Under the pieces are notes generated by a model that did not search any database, was not told where the DNA came from, and worked only from the letters and a program-made list of their open reading frames with translations. Below are positions 18,176-28,787 of a stretch of DNA of 64,000 nt, piece by piece. How positions within the stretch are numbered: position 1 is the first letter of the stretch; every line of letters starts with the position of its first letter. Both the position numbers and the translations under genes were made by a program. Origin of the DNA: Providencia alcalifaciens (GTDB taxonomy: Bacteria > Pseudomonadota > Gammaproteobacteria > Enterobacterales > Enterobacteriaceae). Location: contig NZ_CP084296.1 of NCBI RefSeq assembly GCF_020271745.1, positions 248,001-312,000 on the forward strand. The letters run 5' to 3'.

Positions 18176-18961
18176 ATGCAAAAAACGGTATTAGTGACAG
18201 GAGCGTCAAGTGGCATAGGATTGTGCGCTGCGCAGACTTTAAAACAGCGTGGTTATCGCGTGATTGCCACCTGCCGAAAACAGGCTGATATTGAACGATT
18301 ACAATCACTTGGCTTCGAAACCGTGGCATTAGATTTAGATGACTCTGCCAGTGTTGAGGCTGCCGCTCAGCAGGTTCTGACGCTGTGTAATGGGAAACTT
18401 TTCGGATTATTCAATAACGCTGGATTCGGGGTATATGGCCCATTGAACACCGTGAGCCGCCAGCAATTGGAATCCCAATTCTCCAGTAATTTTTTCGGAG
18501 TTCACCAATTGACCTTCCTACTGCTTCCCGCCATGCTGCCGCACCATGAAGGTCGTATTGTGCAAACAAGCTCCGTGATGGGCATTATTTCAACGCCGGG
18601 TCGCGGAGCTTATGCCGCCAGTAAATACGCATTGGAAGCCTGGTCAGATGCATTACGTTTGGAGTTACAAGGCTCGGGTATTCACGTCAGCTTAATTGAG
18701 CCAGGTCCCATCCACAGTGCCTTTACCCAAAATGTGGCACAAACTCAGCAAGATAAGCCAGTTAAGAATCCGGGGATTGCCGCAAAATTTACGTTATATC
18801 CTGAAGATGTGGTCAAAAAATTGATTTTGGCATTAGAGAGTCCGCGTCCACGTGTGCGCTACTCTGTCACATTATTAACGGTTTTTGTGCGTATACTAAA
18901 ACGTGTATTACCCGATAAGCTGATGGACAAAGTCCTCGCGGGCCAGGGCAAGAAAGATTGA
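18176..18961 (+). CDS. ybbO: SDR-family NADP-dependent oxidoreductase YbbO
   Basis: This is a classical short-chain dehydrogenase/reductase: nucleotide-binding TGASSGIG, FNNAGFG, catalytic Ser in TSSVMG and YAASK (Tyr/Lys), with the LRLELQGSGIHVSLIEPGPI segment. It is very close to E. coli YbbO, described as an aldehyde reductase. ATG 18176 has AGG seven bases upstream and gives MQKTVLVTGASSG. An in-frame ATG at 18140 would add 12 residues, and since the following GKVMQK is also seen in E. coli the longer form is possible. It lies between tesA and cnoX as in E. coli. Confidence 0.92.
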   Translation: MQKTVLVTGASSGIGLCAAQTLKQRGYRVIATCRKQADIERLQSLGFETVALDLDDSASVEAAAQQVLTLCNGKLFGLFNNAGFGVYGPLNTVSRQQLESQFSSNFFGVHQLTFLLLPAMLPHHEGRIVQTSSVMGIISTPGRGAYAASKYALEAWSDALRLELQGSGIHVSLIEPGPIHSAFTQNVAQTQQDKPVKNPGIAAKFTLYPEDVVKKLILALESPRPRVRYSVTLLTVFVRILKRVLPDKLMDKVLAGQGKKD

Positions 18962-19024
18962 AAAAACAGAACTAAGCCCCCATTTCATTGACATGATTAA
19001 TAACGAATTTTAAAGAGACTCTTT

Positions 19025-19882
19025 ATGTTAGCTAACGCACAAATTATTGATATTAACGAGACCAACCTACACCAGACCATCGAACAATCCATGAACATGC
19101 CTGTCATGTTCTACTTTTGGTCACCACGCAGCCCACAAAGCTTAGAATTCACCAGCATGTTAGAGCGTATTGCTCAAGACTACGCAGGGCTGTTTATCCT
19201 CGCCAAAGTTAACTGCGATGAAGAACAAATGATTGCCAGCCAGTTTGGCTTAAAAGGCGTTCCGACGGTTTATGTACTGCAAAATGGTCGCCCAGTTGAT
19301 GGCTTCGAAGGTCCACAGCCTGAAGAGGCGGTGCTGCAAATACTCTCTCGCGTATTACCAAGCCCGGAAGAGTTAAAAGCCGCGCAAGCCGCTGAATTAG
19401 TGGCCGAAGGCAAACTTCAAGAAGCCCTACCATTACTGAAAGAAGCCAACCAGCTTGCACCTAAAAACAGCGATATCACGTTCTTACTAGCCGAAGTGCA
19501 AATTGGTCTACATTTAATTGATGATGCCGAAACCTTGTTAGCCACCGTGCCAATGCAAGATAAAGACAGCCGTTATCAAGGATTAGTGGCTCAAATTGAA
19601 TTAACAAAACAAGCTGCGGATACCCCAGAAATTCAGCAATTAATAAAAGAATTCAATCAAGATCAAGAAAATACCACGTTAGCTGTTCAACTGGCGTTAA
19701 AGCTTCACGAAGTCAATCGCAATGAAGAAGCGTTAGACATGCTGCTCACTTTCTTGCGCAAAGACTTAAACGCAGGGGATGGCGCAATCAAAAAAACCAT
19801 GATGGATATCATGTCAGCAATGGGAACAGGTGATGCACTTGCGAGCAAGTTCCGTCGCCAAGTTTATTCATTACTTTACTAG
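19025..19882 (+). CDS. cnoX: Chaperedoxin CnoX (thioredoxin-like plus TPR domains)
   Basis: CnoX (YbbN) is a cytoplasmic holdase that protects and delivers unfolding proteins under bleach stress and cooperates with GroEL and DnaK. Residues 1-110 form a thioredoxin fold, and 115-285 are TPR-like helices ending in [10 protein letters not shown]. The CXXC position reads S36-P-Q-S39, so both redox cysteines are absent; E. coli has SXXC. C64 (NCDEEQ), matching the E. coli cysteine that forms mixed disulfides with clients, is kept. qmcA follows 13 bases later. Confidence 0.94.
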   Translation: MLANAQIIDINETNLHQTIEQSMNMPVMFYFWSPRSPQSLEFTSMLERIAQDYAGLFILAKVNCDEEQMIASQFGLKGVPTVYVLQNGRPVDGFEGPQPEEAVLQILSRVLPSPEELKAAQAAELVAEGKLQEALPLLKEANQLAPKNSDITFLLAEVQIGLHLIDDAETLLATVPMQDKDSRYQGLVAQIELTKQAADTPEIQQLIKEFNQDQENTTLAVQLALKLHEVNRNEEALDMLLTFLRKDLNAGDGAIKKTMMDIMSAMGTGDALASKFRRQVYSLLY

Positions 19883-19895
19883 TTAAGGATTACCT

Positions 19896-20846
19896 ATGGA
19901 TTTGTTCGCTTCTGGTGCCATACCAATTATCATTCTTGTCGCTGTTGCCGTGGTCATCGTTACCACCTGCGTAAAAACGGTACCGCAAGGCTTCCAGTGG
20001 ACGGTTGAACGCTTTGGGCGTTATACCCGCACTTTACAGCCGGGTTTACACCTTTTAGTGCCATTTATGGATAAAATTGGTCGCCGTATCAATATGATGG
20101 AGCAAGTCCTTGATATTCCATCCCAAGAAGTTATCTCTCGTGATAATGCCAACGTGACCATTGATGCAGTCTGCTTTATTCAAGTGATTGACCCAGTGCG
20201 TGCTGCGTATGAAGTCAGCAATTTAGAATTATCCGTTCTGAACCTGATCATGACCAACATCCGTACGGTCCTTGGGGCGATGGAGCTGGATGAAATGCTC
20301 TCCCAACGTGATTCTATCAATGGTCGCTTACTGCACGTGGTGGATGAAGCCACCAACCCGTGGGGCGTAAAAATCACCCGTATCGAAATTCGTGATGTCA
20401 AACCGCCAAAAGAGCTGGTCAGTGCAATGAACGCCCAGATGAAAGCAGAACGAACCAAACGTGCCGATATTCTGGAAGCGGAAGGTATTCGTCAAGCGGC
20501 TATCTTAAAAGCGGAAGGTGAAAAGCAGTCGCAAATTTTGAAAGCGGAAGGTGAACGTCAATCAGCCTTCTTACAAGCAGAAGCGCGTGAGCGAGCGGCT
20601 GAAGCGGAAGCCAAAGCGACTCAAATGGTTTCTGAAGCGATCGCCGCTGGTGATATGCAGGCTATCAACTACTTTGTGGCACAAAAATACACTGACGCCC
20701 TTACCAGCATTGGCTCAGCGGAAAATAGCAAAGTGATCATGATGCCATTAGAAGCCAGCAACTTAATGGGCGCGATTGGTGGGATCACTGAACTCATTGG
20801 CGAAAGCAAAAAAATGGGCGCAAACAAAAAGCAGGCTAAAGAATGA
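19896..20846 (+). CDS. qmcA: SPFH/band-7 membrane protein QmcA
   Basis: QmcA (YbbK) is an inner-membrane stomatin/prohibitin-like protein that forms large assemblies with NfeD-type partners. It has one N-terminal transmembrane segment ([18 protein letters not shown]), a PHB domain (about 25-190) and a long Ala/Glu coiled coil carrying repeats of ILKAEGE(R/K)QS at about 205-240. At 316 residues it is close to E. coli (305). Its stop overlaps the ybbJ start by four bases. Confidence 0.96.
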   Translation: MDLFASGAIPIIILVAVAVVIVTTCVKTVPQGFQWTVERFGRYTRTLQPGLHLLVPFMDKIGRRINMMEQVLDIPSQEVISRDNANVTIDAVCFIQVIDPVRAAYEVSNLELSVLNLIMTNIRTVLGAMELDEMLSQRDSINGRLLHVVDEATNPWGVKITRIEIRDVKPPKELVSAMNAQMKAERTKRADILEAEGIRQAAILKAEGEKQSQILKAEGERQSAFLQAEARERAAEAEAKATQMVSEAIAAGDMQAINYFVAQKYTDALTSIGSAENSKVIMMPLEASNLMGAIGGITELIGESKKMGANKKQAKE

Positions 20847-21322
20847 TAGAGCTTATCAGCACTCAACCCGTCTGGTTTTGGCTATGTCTTGGGGGACTAT
20901 TGCTGATTGCTGAGCTTCTTGGTACCGGTGGCTACCTATTATGGTCCGGCATTGCCGCCGTCACCGTTGGGGTGCTCACCTTTGCATTGCCATTCCTCAG
21001 TTGGGAATGGCAAGGTATCTTATTTGCGGTATTTACCGTCGTTTCTGCGATTTTATGGCGAAAATGGCTCAGCCACCGCAAAGCCAGCAGCGCCGATGAT
21101 GTCAACCAAATCAGCCACCAGCTGGTTGGTATCAGGGCACGCTTGCTAACTGATACCGAAGAGGGGTTTAGCCGCGTGCGCCTCGCCGATGGCAGTTGGC
21201 GCGTTTATAGCGACATCCCTTTAAAAGCTGAGGCCGAAGTGGAAGTGATTGCGGTAGATGGAATAACCTTAAAAGTTAAACCTTACCATGATGACAACAG
21301 CCACGTGCCAGGTGGTCGATAA
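20843..21322 (+). CDS. ybbJ: NfeD-family protein YbbJ, partner of QmcA
   Basis: This 159-residue protein has two or three transmembrane segments in the first 75 residues ([33 protein letters not shown]) and a C-terminal OB-fold NfeD domain ([26 protein letters not shown]). It is translationally coupled to qmcA (ATGA). Its last 47 bases overlap the 3' end of the convergent cueR. Confidence 0.94.
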   Translation: MIELISTQPVWFWLCLGGLLLIAELLGTGGYLLWSGIAAVTVGVLTFALPFLSWEWQGILFAVFTVVSAILWRKWLSHRKASSADDVNQISHQLVGIRARLLTDTEEGFSRVRLADGSWRVYSDIPLKAEAEVEVIAVDGITLKVKPYHDDNSHVPGGR

Positions 21323-21686
21323 TTGGACAATCTGCCCCTTCATCACCGGGGCAGACATCCACTAATTCTTGTAACGTATCGCGGATAGCCGACAGTTTTA
21401 AAATCGTCTGCTGAATTTCATCAATTTTCGCTATCGTCGCACTTTTCACATCTGCACTGTGGCGACTTGGATTACGAAATAATCCCAGCAATTCTCCGCA
21501 CTCTTCCAGCGTAAACCCCACATCCTTGGCTTGCTTCAATAGCATCAGCTCATCGAGATGTCTGGCTTGGTAATAGCGATAACTATTATCCCCGCGTTCC
21601 GGTGGTGTGATCAGCCCTTTATCTTCATAAAAGCGAATTGCTTTGGCAGTCAGACCGGTTTTTTTGGCAATTTCACTAATATTCAT
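21276..21686 (-). CDS. cueR: MerR-family Cu(I)-responsive activator CueR
   Basis: CueR binds Cu(I) with very high affinity and activates copA by distorting its long-spacer promoter. The N-terminal HTH ([25 protein letters not shown]) is followed by the dimerisation helix and the metal-binding loop with C112 and C120 (CPGDEGADC), exactly spaced as in E. coli. The C-terminal CCHHGKV tail is also typical. It is divergent from copA, and its 3' end overlaps ybbJ by 47 bases. Confidence 0.96.
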   Translation of the reverse strand: MNISEIAKKTGLTAKAIRFYEDKGLITPPERGDNSYRYYQARHLDELMLLKQAKDVGFTLEECGELLGLFRNPSRHSADVKSATIAKIDEIQQTILKLSAIRDTLQELVDVCPGDEGADCPIIDHLARGCCHHGKV

Positions 21687-21694
21687 AATTCCCC

Positions 21695-21725
21695 TTGACC
21701 TTCACCTTGTGGGAAGGTTTAACCT
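21695..21725 (+). promoter_or_regulatory. copA promoter with CueR operator
   Basis: TTGACC (21695-21700) and TAACCT (21720-21725) are separated by 19 bases, the long spacer of MerR-type promoters. The spacer holds the dyad ACCTTCACCTTGTGGGAAGG (from 21698), nearly identical to the E. coli copA operator. Confidence 0.92.
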
Positions 21726-21803
21726 TAACTACATAGCGGATTATAGACTGATTTTGTGTACAAATTATAGCCCCTAATTATTGGAAGGCTCGGAGAATCA
21801 AAA

Positions 21804-24542
21804 ATGAAAATAATTCTATCCTTACAAGGTTTGAGCTGCATGCATTGCGTCGGCTCCGTGACAAAAGCACTGCAAGCACGCCCTGATGTTGAATCGGTCA
21901 AGGTCACTATTGATTATGCTGTGATTGAAAGCAGCGCTAACGTCGAATCCCTCATTCAAACCATTGTCGATGCAGGTTATGAAGCCACTGAAGCTACTGC
22001 GCCAAATGTAGAATTGCAACTCTCTGGCTTAAACTGCATGAAATGCGCAGGGAAAACTCAGCAAGCATTAGAAGCCGTTGAAGGCGTTGCTGCCGCGGTT
22101 GTAGATACTCAACTAGCGAAAGTTTATGGCACTGCCTCTGCTGCCGATTTAATCGCAGCGGTAGAAGGCGCAGGATTCCACGCAGAACTTGCCCAAGAAG
22201 GTGCTAGCTCCCCAAAAACTGAGCCGCTGAAAACATCAATTGAACAGCCGGAAACGGGTTCAGCGGCAGTTTGTGATATTCCGGCACAAGAGTCTGACCT
22301 CGGCGAACAACCTGATATTGCTGTTACCGATGACAGCATTCAATTATTACTCGATGGCATGACCTGCGCCAGCTGCGTCAGCAAAGTACAAAAGGCACTT
22401 AATAGCGTACCTGGCGTGGAAAATGCGCGAGTGAACTTAGCGGAACGTAGTGCGTTAGTGACAGGAACCGCTAAGCCCGATGACCTCGTTGAAGCAGTCG
22501 TAAAAGCAGGTTATGGCGCTGAAATTATCCAAGATGAAGCGAAACGCCGTGAACGCCAGCAAGAAGTGGCTCAAGCGAATATGCGCCGCTTCCGTTGGCA
22601 ATCTGCGCTTGCCCTTGCTTTAGGTGTACCCGTGATGATTTGGGGGATGATCGGCGACAACATGATGTTAAGCGCTGATAACCACAACATTTGGCTCACT
22701 ATCGGGGTATTAACGCTGCTGGTGATGATTTTTGCGGGTGGGCATTTTTATCGCAGTGCATGGCAAAGCTTAAAAAATGGCAGCGCCACCATGGACACCT
22801 TGGTTGCCTTAGGTACTGGAGCGGCTTGGCTCTATTCGATTGTCGTCAATATTTGGCCTGAACTGTTCCCAGAACAAGCTCGCCATCTTTATTACGAAGC
22901 CAGCGCCATGATCATCGGTCTGATTAACTTAGGTCATGCCCTTGAGCAGCGCGCACGCCAGCGTTCCTCCAAAGCCTTAGAGCGGTTATTGGATTTAACG
23001 CCACCAACGGCCCGTGTTGTCACTGAGCAAGGGGAAGTCGATATGCCTCTCGCACAAGTGAAACAAGGTATGGTTTTACGCTTAACCACAGGGGATCGTG
23101 TCCCTGTCGATGGCGAAATCATTGAAGGCGAAGTGTGGCTGGATGAAGCGATGCTAACCGGTGAGCCCATCCCACAGCAAAAAAGCCGTGGCGATGCCGT
23201 GCACGCAGGAACGGTTGTACAAGATGGTACCGTGTTATTCCGCGCCGCCGCTGTGGGTAGCCAAACCACGTTAGCGCGTATTATTCATCTGGTTCGTCAA
23301 GCGCAAAGCAGCAAACCACAAATCGGGCAATTAGCTGACCGTATTTCGGCGGTATTTGTCCCTGTTGTGGTGGCTATCGCAGTGATTTCAGGGGCAATTT
23401 GGTATTTCGTGGGCCCCGCGCCACAAATTACCTACGCACTGGTTATCACGACCACGGTACTGATTATTGCCTGTCCGTGTGCCTTAGGTCTTGCAACGCC
23501 AATGTCGATTATATCCGGTGTCGGTCGCGCGGCGGAGTTTGGGGTATTGGTGCGTGATGCCGATGCCTTACAGCAAGCAAGTACGCTCGATACCATCGTC
23601 TTTGACAAAACGGGGACCTTAACTGAGGGGATGCCACAAGTTACCGATATTCACCTGTTCAACGGCTTTGATGAGTCACAAGCTCTGCAACTTGCTGCGT
23701 CCCTCGAAAGTGGCTCTAACCACCCACTGGCTCGTGCAATTGTTAGCCGTGCAAAAGGGCTGGATATTGTTGCCAATCAGCAATTTAGAACTTTAGCTGG
23801 ATTAGGCGTCTCAGCGGTTGTTGAAGGTAAAACCGTTTTACTGGGCAATCAAAAACTGCTGACTGAAAACCAAATTGATACCCGTGAAATCGATGAAACG
23901 CTCCATCAGCAAGCGTCTCTTGGGGTCACGCCGGTGTTATTGGCGGTTGATGGTAAGATTGCGGCACTATTGTCTATTCGTGACCCATTACGTGAAGACA
24001 GTGTCAGCGCCCTCGCCCGTTTGCATAAACAAGGCTTCCGCTTAGTGATGCTCACAGGGGATAACCCTGTCACAGCCAAAGCGATCGCCAAAGAGGCCGG
24101 CATTGACGAAGTCATTGCAGGTGTGATGCCAGACGGAAAATCTGCGGCGATTGAAGCTTTGCAAGCCAAAGGTCATAAAGTAGCAATGGTGGGTGATGGT
24201 ATTAACGATGCTCCCGCTCTCGCTCGCGCCGATGTAGGAATCGCCATGGGCGGCGGCAGTGATATTGCGATTGAAACTGCTTCAATTACCTTAATGCGCC
24301 AAAGCCTACACGGTGTTGCCGATGCAGTGTCTATCTCCAAAGGGACTCTGCGCAACATGAAACAGAACTTGTTTGGGGCCTTCGTGTATAACTCGTTAGG
24401 TATTCCGATTGCAGCCGGTATTTTATACCCAATTACGGGCACGTTATTGAACCCTGTTGTGGCAGGCGCAGCCATGGCGCTCTCTTCCATTACCGTGGTC
24501 AGCAACGCCAATCGCCTATTACGTTTCAAACCTGAAAAATAA
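21804..24542 (+). CDS. copA: Cu(I)-exporting P1B-type ATPase CopA with three metal-binding domains
   Basis: CopA pumps Cu(I) from cytoplasm to periplasm. It has three N-terminal HMA domains (CXXC at 12-15, 78-81 and 188-191), with a Pro/Glu-rich linker (about 130-178) before the third. The core has the TGEP actuator motif, the ion-binding CPC ([12 protein letters not shown]), the phosphorylation site DKTGTLT, the GSNHPLA nucleotide-binding motif and [11 protein letters not shown]. At 912 residues it is longer than E. coli CopA (834), which has two HMA domains. GGAG precedes the ATG, CueR controls the promoter and a hairpin follows. Confidence 0.97.
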   Translation: MKIILSLQGLSCMHCVGSVTKALQARPDVESVKVTIDYAVIESSANVESLIQTIVDAGYEATEATAPNVELQLSGLNCMKCAGKTQQALEAVEGVAAAVVDTQLAKVYGTASAADLIAAVEGAGFHAELAQEGASSPKTEPLKTSIEQPETGSAAVCDIPAQESDLGEQPDIAVTDDSIQLLLDGMTCASCVSKVQKALNSVPGVENARVNLAERSALVTGTAKPDDLVEAVVKAGYGAEIIQDEAKRRERQQEVAQANMRRFRWQSALALALGVPVMIWGMIGDNMMLSADNHNIWLTIGVLTLLVMIFAGGHFYRSAWQSLKNGSATMDTLVALGTGAAWLYSIVVNIWPELFPEQARHLYYEASAMIIGLINLGHALEQRARQRSSKALERLLDLTPPTARVVTEQGEVDMPLAQVKQGMVLRLTTGDRVPVDGEIIEGEVWLDEAMLTGEPIPQQKSRGDAVHAGTVVQDGTVLFRAAAVGSQTTLARIIHLVRQAQSSKPQIGQLADRISAVFVPVVVAIAVISGAIWYFVGPAPQITYALVITTTVLIIACPCALGLATPMSIISGVGRAAEFGVLVRDADALQQASTLDTIVFDKTGTLTEGMPQVTDIHLFNGFDESQALQLAASLESGSNHPLARAIVSRAKGLDIVANQQFRTLAGLGVSAVVEGKTVLLGNQKLLTENQIDTREIDETLHQQASLGVTPVLLAVDGKIAALLSIRDPLREDSVSALARLHKQGFRLVMLTGDNPVTAKAIAKEAGIDEVIAGVMPDGKSAAIEALQAKGHKVAMVGDGINDAPALARADVGIAMGGGSDIAIETASITLMRQSLHGVADAVSISKGTLRNMKQNLFGAFVYNSLGIPIAAGILYPITGTLLNPVVAGAAMALSSITVVSNANRLLRFKPEK

Positions 24543-24549
24543 CCTTATC

Positions 24550-24581
24550 AAGCCACCTTTGCACCTTAAAAGGTGGCTTTT
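24550..24581 (+). terminator. Rho-independent terminator of copA
   Basis: AAGCCACCTTT (24550-24560) pairs with AAAGGTGGCTT (24569-24579), followed by TT and a T-rich stretch. Confidence 0.85.
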
Positions 24582-24644
24582 CCAACATTTTGACTCAACG
24601 CAATAAATCGCCCGAATACCTCAGTGACTTTATCATTCCTGTTC

Positions 24645-24650
24645 TATAAT
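24645..24650 (+). promoter_or_regulatory. Putative -10 element of the hdeD-like gene
   Basis: A perfect TATAAT lies 38 bases before the ATG at 24688. A poor -35 (GTGACT at 24624-24629) is 15 bases upstream, so the promoter may need an activator. Confidence 0.45.
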
Positions 24651-24687
24651 TAAGTGATTTTAATTATTTTCACTGTTTGAGGGTTCC

Positions 24688-25260
24688 ATGTTAAATATTA
24701 ATCGCGAAAAGCTCACCAACTTAGCCAATGGTGACGTGAAAAAGCAACGTAATATTTTGGCGGTTCTCGCCGTGTTATTACTGCTAGGTGGTATCGCCTG
24801 TTTAGCTAATCCGGTCGCCTCTGGTATTGCTGTCAGCGCTATTGTGGGTGTGTTATTAATCTTAAGTGGCGTCGGCGCCATCGTGAGCATCCTGAGCACC
24901 ACTATCTATACGGGTTGGTCTCGTCTCTTTGGATTTGTCATCGGGATTATTTACTGCATCGTCGGTTATGCATTTATCAAAGAGCCTTTACAGGGCCTAA
25001 TCGCCATGGCAATGGTGATTGCGGCATTATTTATTATTGGCGGGGTAATGCGCCTATATGCCGGTATCCAGCAAATTAAATCTGCGGGTGGTTGGATGCA
25101 GATTATTATCGGGGTTCTGGACTTCTTTATTGCTTACCTATTAATTGGCAATGGTCCGATTACCTCTATTGCGCTGTTAACCGCATTAATCGGTATCGAA
25201 TTAATTTTCAGTGCATTCGGTTTATTCTCTCTATTAAGCCTATTAAAGCGTAAAGACTAA
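24688..25260 (+). CDS. hdeD: HdeD-family (DUF308) inner-membrane protein
   Basis: This 190-residue protein has six predicted transmembrane helices in three hairpins, matching the HdeD/DUF308 family (ILAVLAVLLLLGGIACLANP, LFGFVIGIIYCIVGYAF, WMQIIIGVLDFFIAYLLIG). E. coli HdeD contributes to acid resistance at high cell density. No hdeA or hdeB is nearby and the gene is flanked by terminators, so it is a single-gene unit. The exact orthology to E. coli hdeD is uncertain. Confidence 0.8.
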   Translation: MLNINREKLTNLANGDVKKQRNILAVLAVLLLLGGIACLANPVASGIAVSAIVGVLLILSGVGAIVSILSTTIYTGWSRLFGFVIGIIYCIVGYAFIKEPLQGLIAMAMVIAALFIIGGVMRLYAGIQQIKSAGGWMQIIIGVLDFFIAYLLIGNGPITSIALLTALIGIELIFSAFGLFSLLSLLKRKD

Positions 25261-25289
25261 TTTGCATAATTGACTCACGTAATATAATT

Positions 25290-25320
25290 AATAGCGCCTG
25301 ATAATGAGGCGCTATTTTTT
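25290..25320 (+). terminator. Terminator of the hdeD-like gene
   Basis: A perfect 10-bp stem, AATAGCGCCT (25290-25299) with AGGCGCTATT (25307-25316), followed by TTTT. Confidence 0.9.
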
Positions 25321-25431
25321 ATATGCAATTCTTCTGTTTAGTAATAGACCGTATCGTGCGGTGTGATTCGCAAATTCCCACAAGATTGTTTACTCTGTTT
25401 ATCTCAGTCGTTAAATCAGGATAAATATCAA

Positions 25432-26238
25432 ATGGGAAAACTACTCGAAAACTTAAAAAGTTGGCTGCACCGAGGAGTCGCGCCAAATTACCCTTATCCT
25501 GCTATTGATGTACGGCTGTCTAGCCAGTTAAAACTGCACATTGTCGGCAGTATTCATATGGGAACCGAAAATATGTTTCCCTTATCCGCGACCTTGCTCG
25601 ATAAAATCAACCTCGCAGATGGGCTGATTGTTGAAGCGGATATCACTCAAGCAAATTCCCCATTCCCTGCATCTACAGCCTTGATAGCGCCTATTTCACA
25701 GAGATTAACGGACGCCGAGTTTGCCCTGTTTTTGCAATACTGCCAAGAGATACGACTATCCCCAACTCAGTTTGACCATCTTCCTTCTTGGCAAGTCGCC
25801 CTGACTATGCAAGCCACTCAGGCGCAGTTATTGGGTTTACGGGGTCACTACGGGATTGACTACCAACTGATCCATAACGCGCAATCTCAAAATAAGCCCA
25901 TCATTGAGCTAGAGGGTGTAGACTCCCAAGTGCAATTATTGCTCAATTTACCCGATGATGGCTTGCCATTATTGCAAGATACCTTAATCCATTGGCGTGC
26001 TAATGCCCGTTCCTTGCAAACTATGATTAGCTGGTGGCTGGATTTTCAACCAGAAAATTGCGTTACATTACCCAATACCTTTAGCGAAGGGGTTTATAAT
26101 GTGTTGATGACCCAGCGTAATCAGGAATGGGCGAGCAAACTGAAAACCTTGCCAGCAGGTAATTATGTGGTCGCCGTAGGGGCACTGCATTTATTTGGGG
26201 AACAGAGCTTGATTGATTATTTACGAAACGATAATTGA
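25432..26238 (+). CDS. ybaP: TraB/GumN-family protein YbaP
   Basis: This 268-residue protein matches E. coli YbaP throughout: [15 protein letters not shown] (GxxH motif), [30 protein letters not shown] and the C-terminal [11 protein letters not shown]. TraB-family proteins are proposed metal-dependent peptidase-like enzymes, but no activity is established for YbaP. The start at ATG 25432 gives [11 protein letters not shown]; an upstream in-frame ATG at 25363 lacks a ribosome-binding site. E. coli YbaP is of similar length. It lies 35 bases before ybaK and is probably co-transcribed. Confidence 0.9.
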   Translation: MGKLLENLKSWLHRGVAPNYPYPAIDVRLSSQLKLHIVGSIHMGTENMFPLSATLLDKINLADGLIVEADITQANSPFPASTALIAPISQRLTDAEFALFLQYCQEIRLSPTQFDHLPSWQVALTMQATQAQLLGLRGHYGIDYQLIHNAQSQNKPIIELEGVDSQVQLLLNLPDDGLPLLQDTLIHWRANARSLQTMISWWLDFQPENCVTLPNTFSEGVYNVLMTQRNQEWASKLKTLPAGNYVVAVGALHLFGEQSLIDYLRNDN

Positions 26239-26273
26239 TCAAATCCAGTCATGAAAAAAGAAAAGGAATAATT

Positions 26274-26753
26274 ATGACTCCGGCAGTAAAATTACTGGAA
26301 AAACAAAAAATTAAATTCACGCTACACCCTTATGATCACGATCCAAATGAAAGTAATTTTGGTGATGAAGCCGTCCAAAAATTAGGCCTAGATGCCAAAC
26401 AAGTCTTCAAGACCTTATTAGTCGCGCTTAATGGCGATCAAAAAACCTTAGCGGTGGCTGTCACTCCCGTTTCTGGGCAACTCGACCTCAAATCTGTCGC
26501 CAAGGTATTTAAAGTCAAAAAAGTGGAAATGGCCGATCCGCAAATTGCCCAAAAAACTACGGGATATTTGCTGGGTGGGATCAGCCCATTAGGTCAGAAA
26601 AAACGACTTCCAACCGTGATTGATAGCCAAGCCCAAGAATTTACGACTATGTTTATTTCCGGCGGCAAGCGCGGTTTGGATTTAGAACTCGCCCCAAGCG
26701 ATCTGGCGAGTGTGTTAAATGCCAGCTTCGCGGATATTAAAAAAGAATCGTAA
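26274..26753 (+). CDS. ybaK: Cys-tRNA(Pro)/Cys-tRNA(Cys) deacylase YbaK
   Basis: YbaK hydrolyses Cys-tRNA(Pro) made by prolyl-tRNA synthetase and so clears mistranslation errors in the cytoplasm. The protein begins [15 protein letters not shown] at ATG 26274, with AAGGA six bases upstream; the longer in-frame ATG at 26235 lies inside the end of ybaP. The lysine-centred active-site region (QVFKTLLV) and [13 protein letters not shown] are conserved. The length of 159 residues equals E. coli. Confidence 0.96.
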   Translation: MTPAVKLLEKQKIKFTLHPYDHDPNESNFGDEAVQKLGLDAKQVFKTLLVALNGDQKTLAVAVTPVSGQLDLKSVAKVFKVKKVEMADPQIAQKTTGYLLGGISPLGQKKRLPTVIDSQAQEFTTMFISGGKRGLDLELAPSDLASVLNASFADIKKES

Positions 26754-26760
26754 AAAACAA

Positions 26761-26785
26761 AAAAGCCCCAATCAAGGGGCTTTTT
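26761..26785. terminator. Bidirectional terminator between ybaK and ushA
   Basis: AAAAGCCCC (26761-26769) with GGGGCTTTT (26776-26784) around a 6-base loop, with T-tracts on both strands. It serves the convergent ybaP-ybaK and ushA transcripts. Confidence 0.9.
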
Positions 26786-26800
26786 GATACTCATTACCGA

Positions 26801-28471
26801 TTATTTATTTTTATAAACAATCTCGCCTTTTGGCTCGTAATCAGCGGCTTTTAATGGGGAATGTTTCTCAATATAGCCTTTGAGCACTTCCGCATCCACA
26901 AAACCCGTATTAACGTAGTTTGGATGAGTATCGATAGCTGGATAACCATCACCGCCAATCGCGTTAAAGTTTAATGTCGCCATACGGTAAGTTTTATTCT
27001 TATCGACGGGTTTGCCATCAATCTTCACGTCGCTGATTGTGCCATCAGCATTCAGAGTCAGGCTCACATTATAGAACTGGCCGTAAGCACCTGAGTCAGG
27101 TTTCATATTAGCGACGGCTTGCAGATATGGCAGAACCTCTTCGCCTTTAAAGTCCACATACACTAATTCGTTAGCAAATGGCTGTACTTTCAGGACATCT
27201 TTATAGGTAATATCACCGCTTTCGATGGAGTCACGCACACCACCGCCGCTCATGATGGCAAAATCAGCCCCTGCACGCTCTTTTTGAGCCGCCAGCAGTA
27301 AGTGCCCCATATTGGTTTGCTCAAAGCGCACTTTATTACGGTCGCCAATCAACTTGCCTTCCACTGAACCGACTTTCACACCTAATTGCTGGTCACCTTT
27401 ATCTTGATAAGGGGTTAGCAATTTTGTCATTTCAGGGTTATGCGCAATTTGCTGTGTGTAGTAGACGTAATCCGATGATCCGTCGTCCTTCTTCACTTTT
27501 TTCTTCAGGTTAATAGGGATCAGTTGATAGTGTTTTAAGGTGAATTTACCATTTTTGAATTCAAAATCGGCGCGACCCACATATTTACCCCACTCATGGG
27601 CTTGAACAATCCAGGTGCCATTTTGGTTATCTGGTGCACATGGGGTTCCCGGCACATAGTCTTCTTGTTTGTAGTTTTTATTTTCTTGAGACATACAAAC
27701 AGGGTCTTGTGAGTGACCACCCACTATCATATCTAAATAGCCCGCGGGTAAGCTGCGCGCCATTTCCACATCCCCTGGCGCGTTAGAACCGTGGTTGCCA
27801 TCATCGTAGTGCCCCATATGGGTTGCCGCGATAATAATGTCTGGTTTCTCAGTTGCACGTAGCTCTTCCACCACTTTTTTGGCTTCATCGGCTGGTACAC
27901 GGAATTCAACATCAGGGAAGTTCGCAGGGTTACCGATTTTCGCGGTATCATCCGTCGTTAAACCTAAAACAGCAATTTTTACGCCTTGTTTATCAAAAAC
28001 TTGATAAGGTTTAAAGAGACGTTTACCTGTACTGGTTTGATAAATATTGGCAGATAAGAATGGGAACGTTGCCCATTTTTCTTGCTGCTTTAGGACTTCT
28101 AGTGGGTTATCAAACTCGTGGTTACCAAGCGCCATCGCATCGTAGCCCACCAAATTCATACCTTTAAAATCAGGCTCAGCATCTTGTAAATCAGACTCTG
28201 GCACACCAGTATTAATATCCCCACCAGAGAGTAATAAAACACTACCACCTTGCTTCGCCACTTCGTCACGAATTTCATCAACCACGGTTTTTTGTGCCGC
28301 TAAGCCATACTCACCTTTTTCATTGTGCCAAAAATGACCATGGTGATCGTTAGTATGCAAAATAGTGATGTTGTAGGTTTTATCTTTTTCCCACGCATTT
28401 GCCATCGCTGCGGGTAACAGCGCTAACGAGACAGTTAATGCGCACGCGGATGCCTTAAATGTCAGTTTCAT
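26801..28471 (-). CDS. ushA: Periplasmic bifunctional UDP-sugar hydrolase / 5'-nucleotidase
   Basis: UshA hydrolyses nucleotides and UDP-sugars in the periplasm for nucleoside salvage. A signal peptide (cleavage near AMANA-W, residue 26) precedes the metallophosphoesterase domain: ILHTNDHHGHFW, LSGGDINTG, ALGNHEFD, ATHMGHY and GGHSQDP. The C-terminal substrate-binding domain (about 365-550) has NMGHLLLAA and FNAIGGDGYPAI. At 556 residues it is close to E. coli (550). It is divergent from fsr. Confidence 0.97.
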   Translation of the reverse strand: MKLTFKASACALTVSLALLPAAMANAWEKDKTYNITILHTNDHHGHFWHNEKGEYGLAAQKTVVDEIRDEVAKQGGSVLLLSGGDINTGVPESDLQDAEPDFKGMNLVGYDAMALGNHEFDNPLEVLKQQEKWATFPFLSANIYQTSTGKRLFKPYQVFDKQGVKIAVLGLTTDDTAKIGNPANFPDVEFRVPADEAKKVVEELRATEKPDIIIAATHMGHYDDGNHGSNAPGDVEMARSLPAGYLDMIVGGHSQDPVCMSQENKNYKQEDYVPGTPCAPDNQNGTWIVQAHEWGKYVGRADFEFKNGKFTLKHYQLIPINLKKKVKKDDGSSDYVYYTQQIAHNPEMTKLLTPYQDKGDQQLGVKVGSVEGKLIGDRNKVRFEQTNMGHLLLAAQKERAGADFAIMSGGGVRDSIESGDITYKDVLKVQPFANELVYVDFKGEEVLPYLQAVANMKPDSGAYGQFYNVSLTLNADGTISDVKIDGKPVDKNKTYRMATLNFNAIGGDGYPAIDTHPNYVNTGFVDAEVLKGYIEKHSPLKAADYEPKGEIVYKNK

Positions 28472-28778
28472 ACATTCTCCCTGCTGGTATAGAAATCTCT
28501 ACCGATTACGTAGTTTGTTATGTGTCAATGAGCTATGTGTTAAGTAAGCTTAGAGTTAAGCAACCCAGTCTTATAGCATAAAAATGACGGCAAGATCTGA
28601 GCGGCTATGCACAAACAGAGCGCTGTTACAAAGAAATGAGATCTGGATCGACTAATATTTTCTACCAATTTACCCATTCCTCTCATATTGCCATTTAAAT
28701 AATTTCTATATTAGTTATATTGGTTACAATTACGCAACAAACTAAATCTTTCCTCAAATTACATTTTCACCAACTAAA
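28472..28778. other. Divergent ushA/fsr intergenic region
   Basis: About 307 bases, AT-rich towards fsr. AGGGAG is present just before the ushA ATG on the minus strand. I find no small gene, strong operator or terminator here. Confidence 0.3.
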
Positions 28779-28787
28779 GTGACGATC

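Noticed and set aside
22934-23269. 111-codon minus-strand frame inside copA
   Set aside because: It is antisense to the conserved P-type ATPase core, with low-complexity Ser/Thr/Cys-rich translation.
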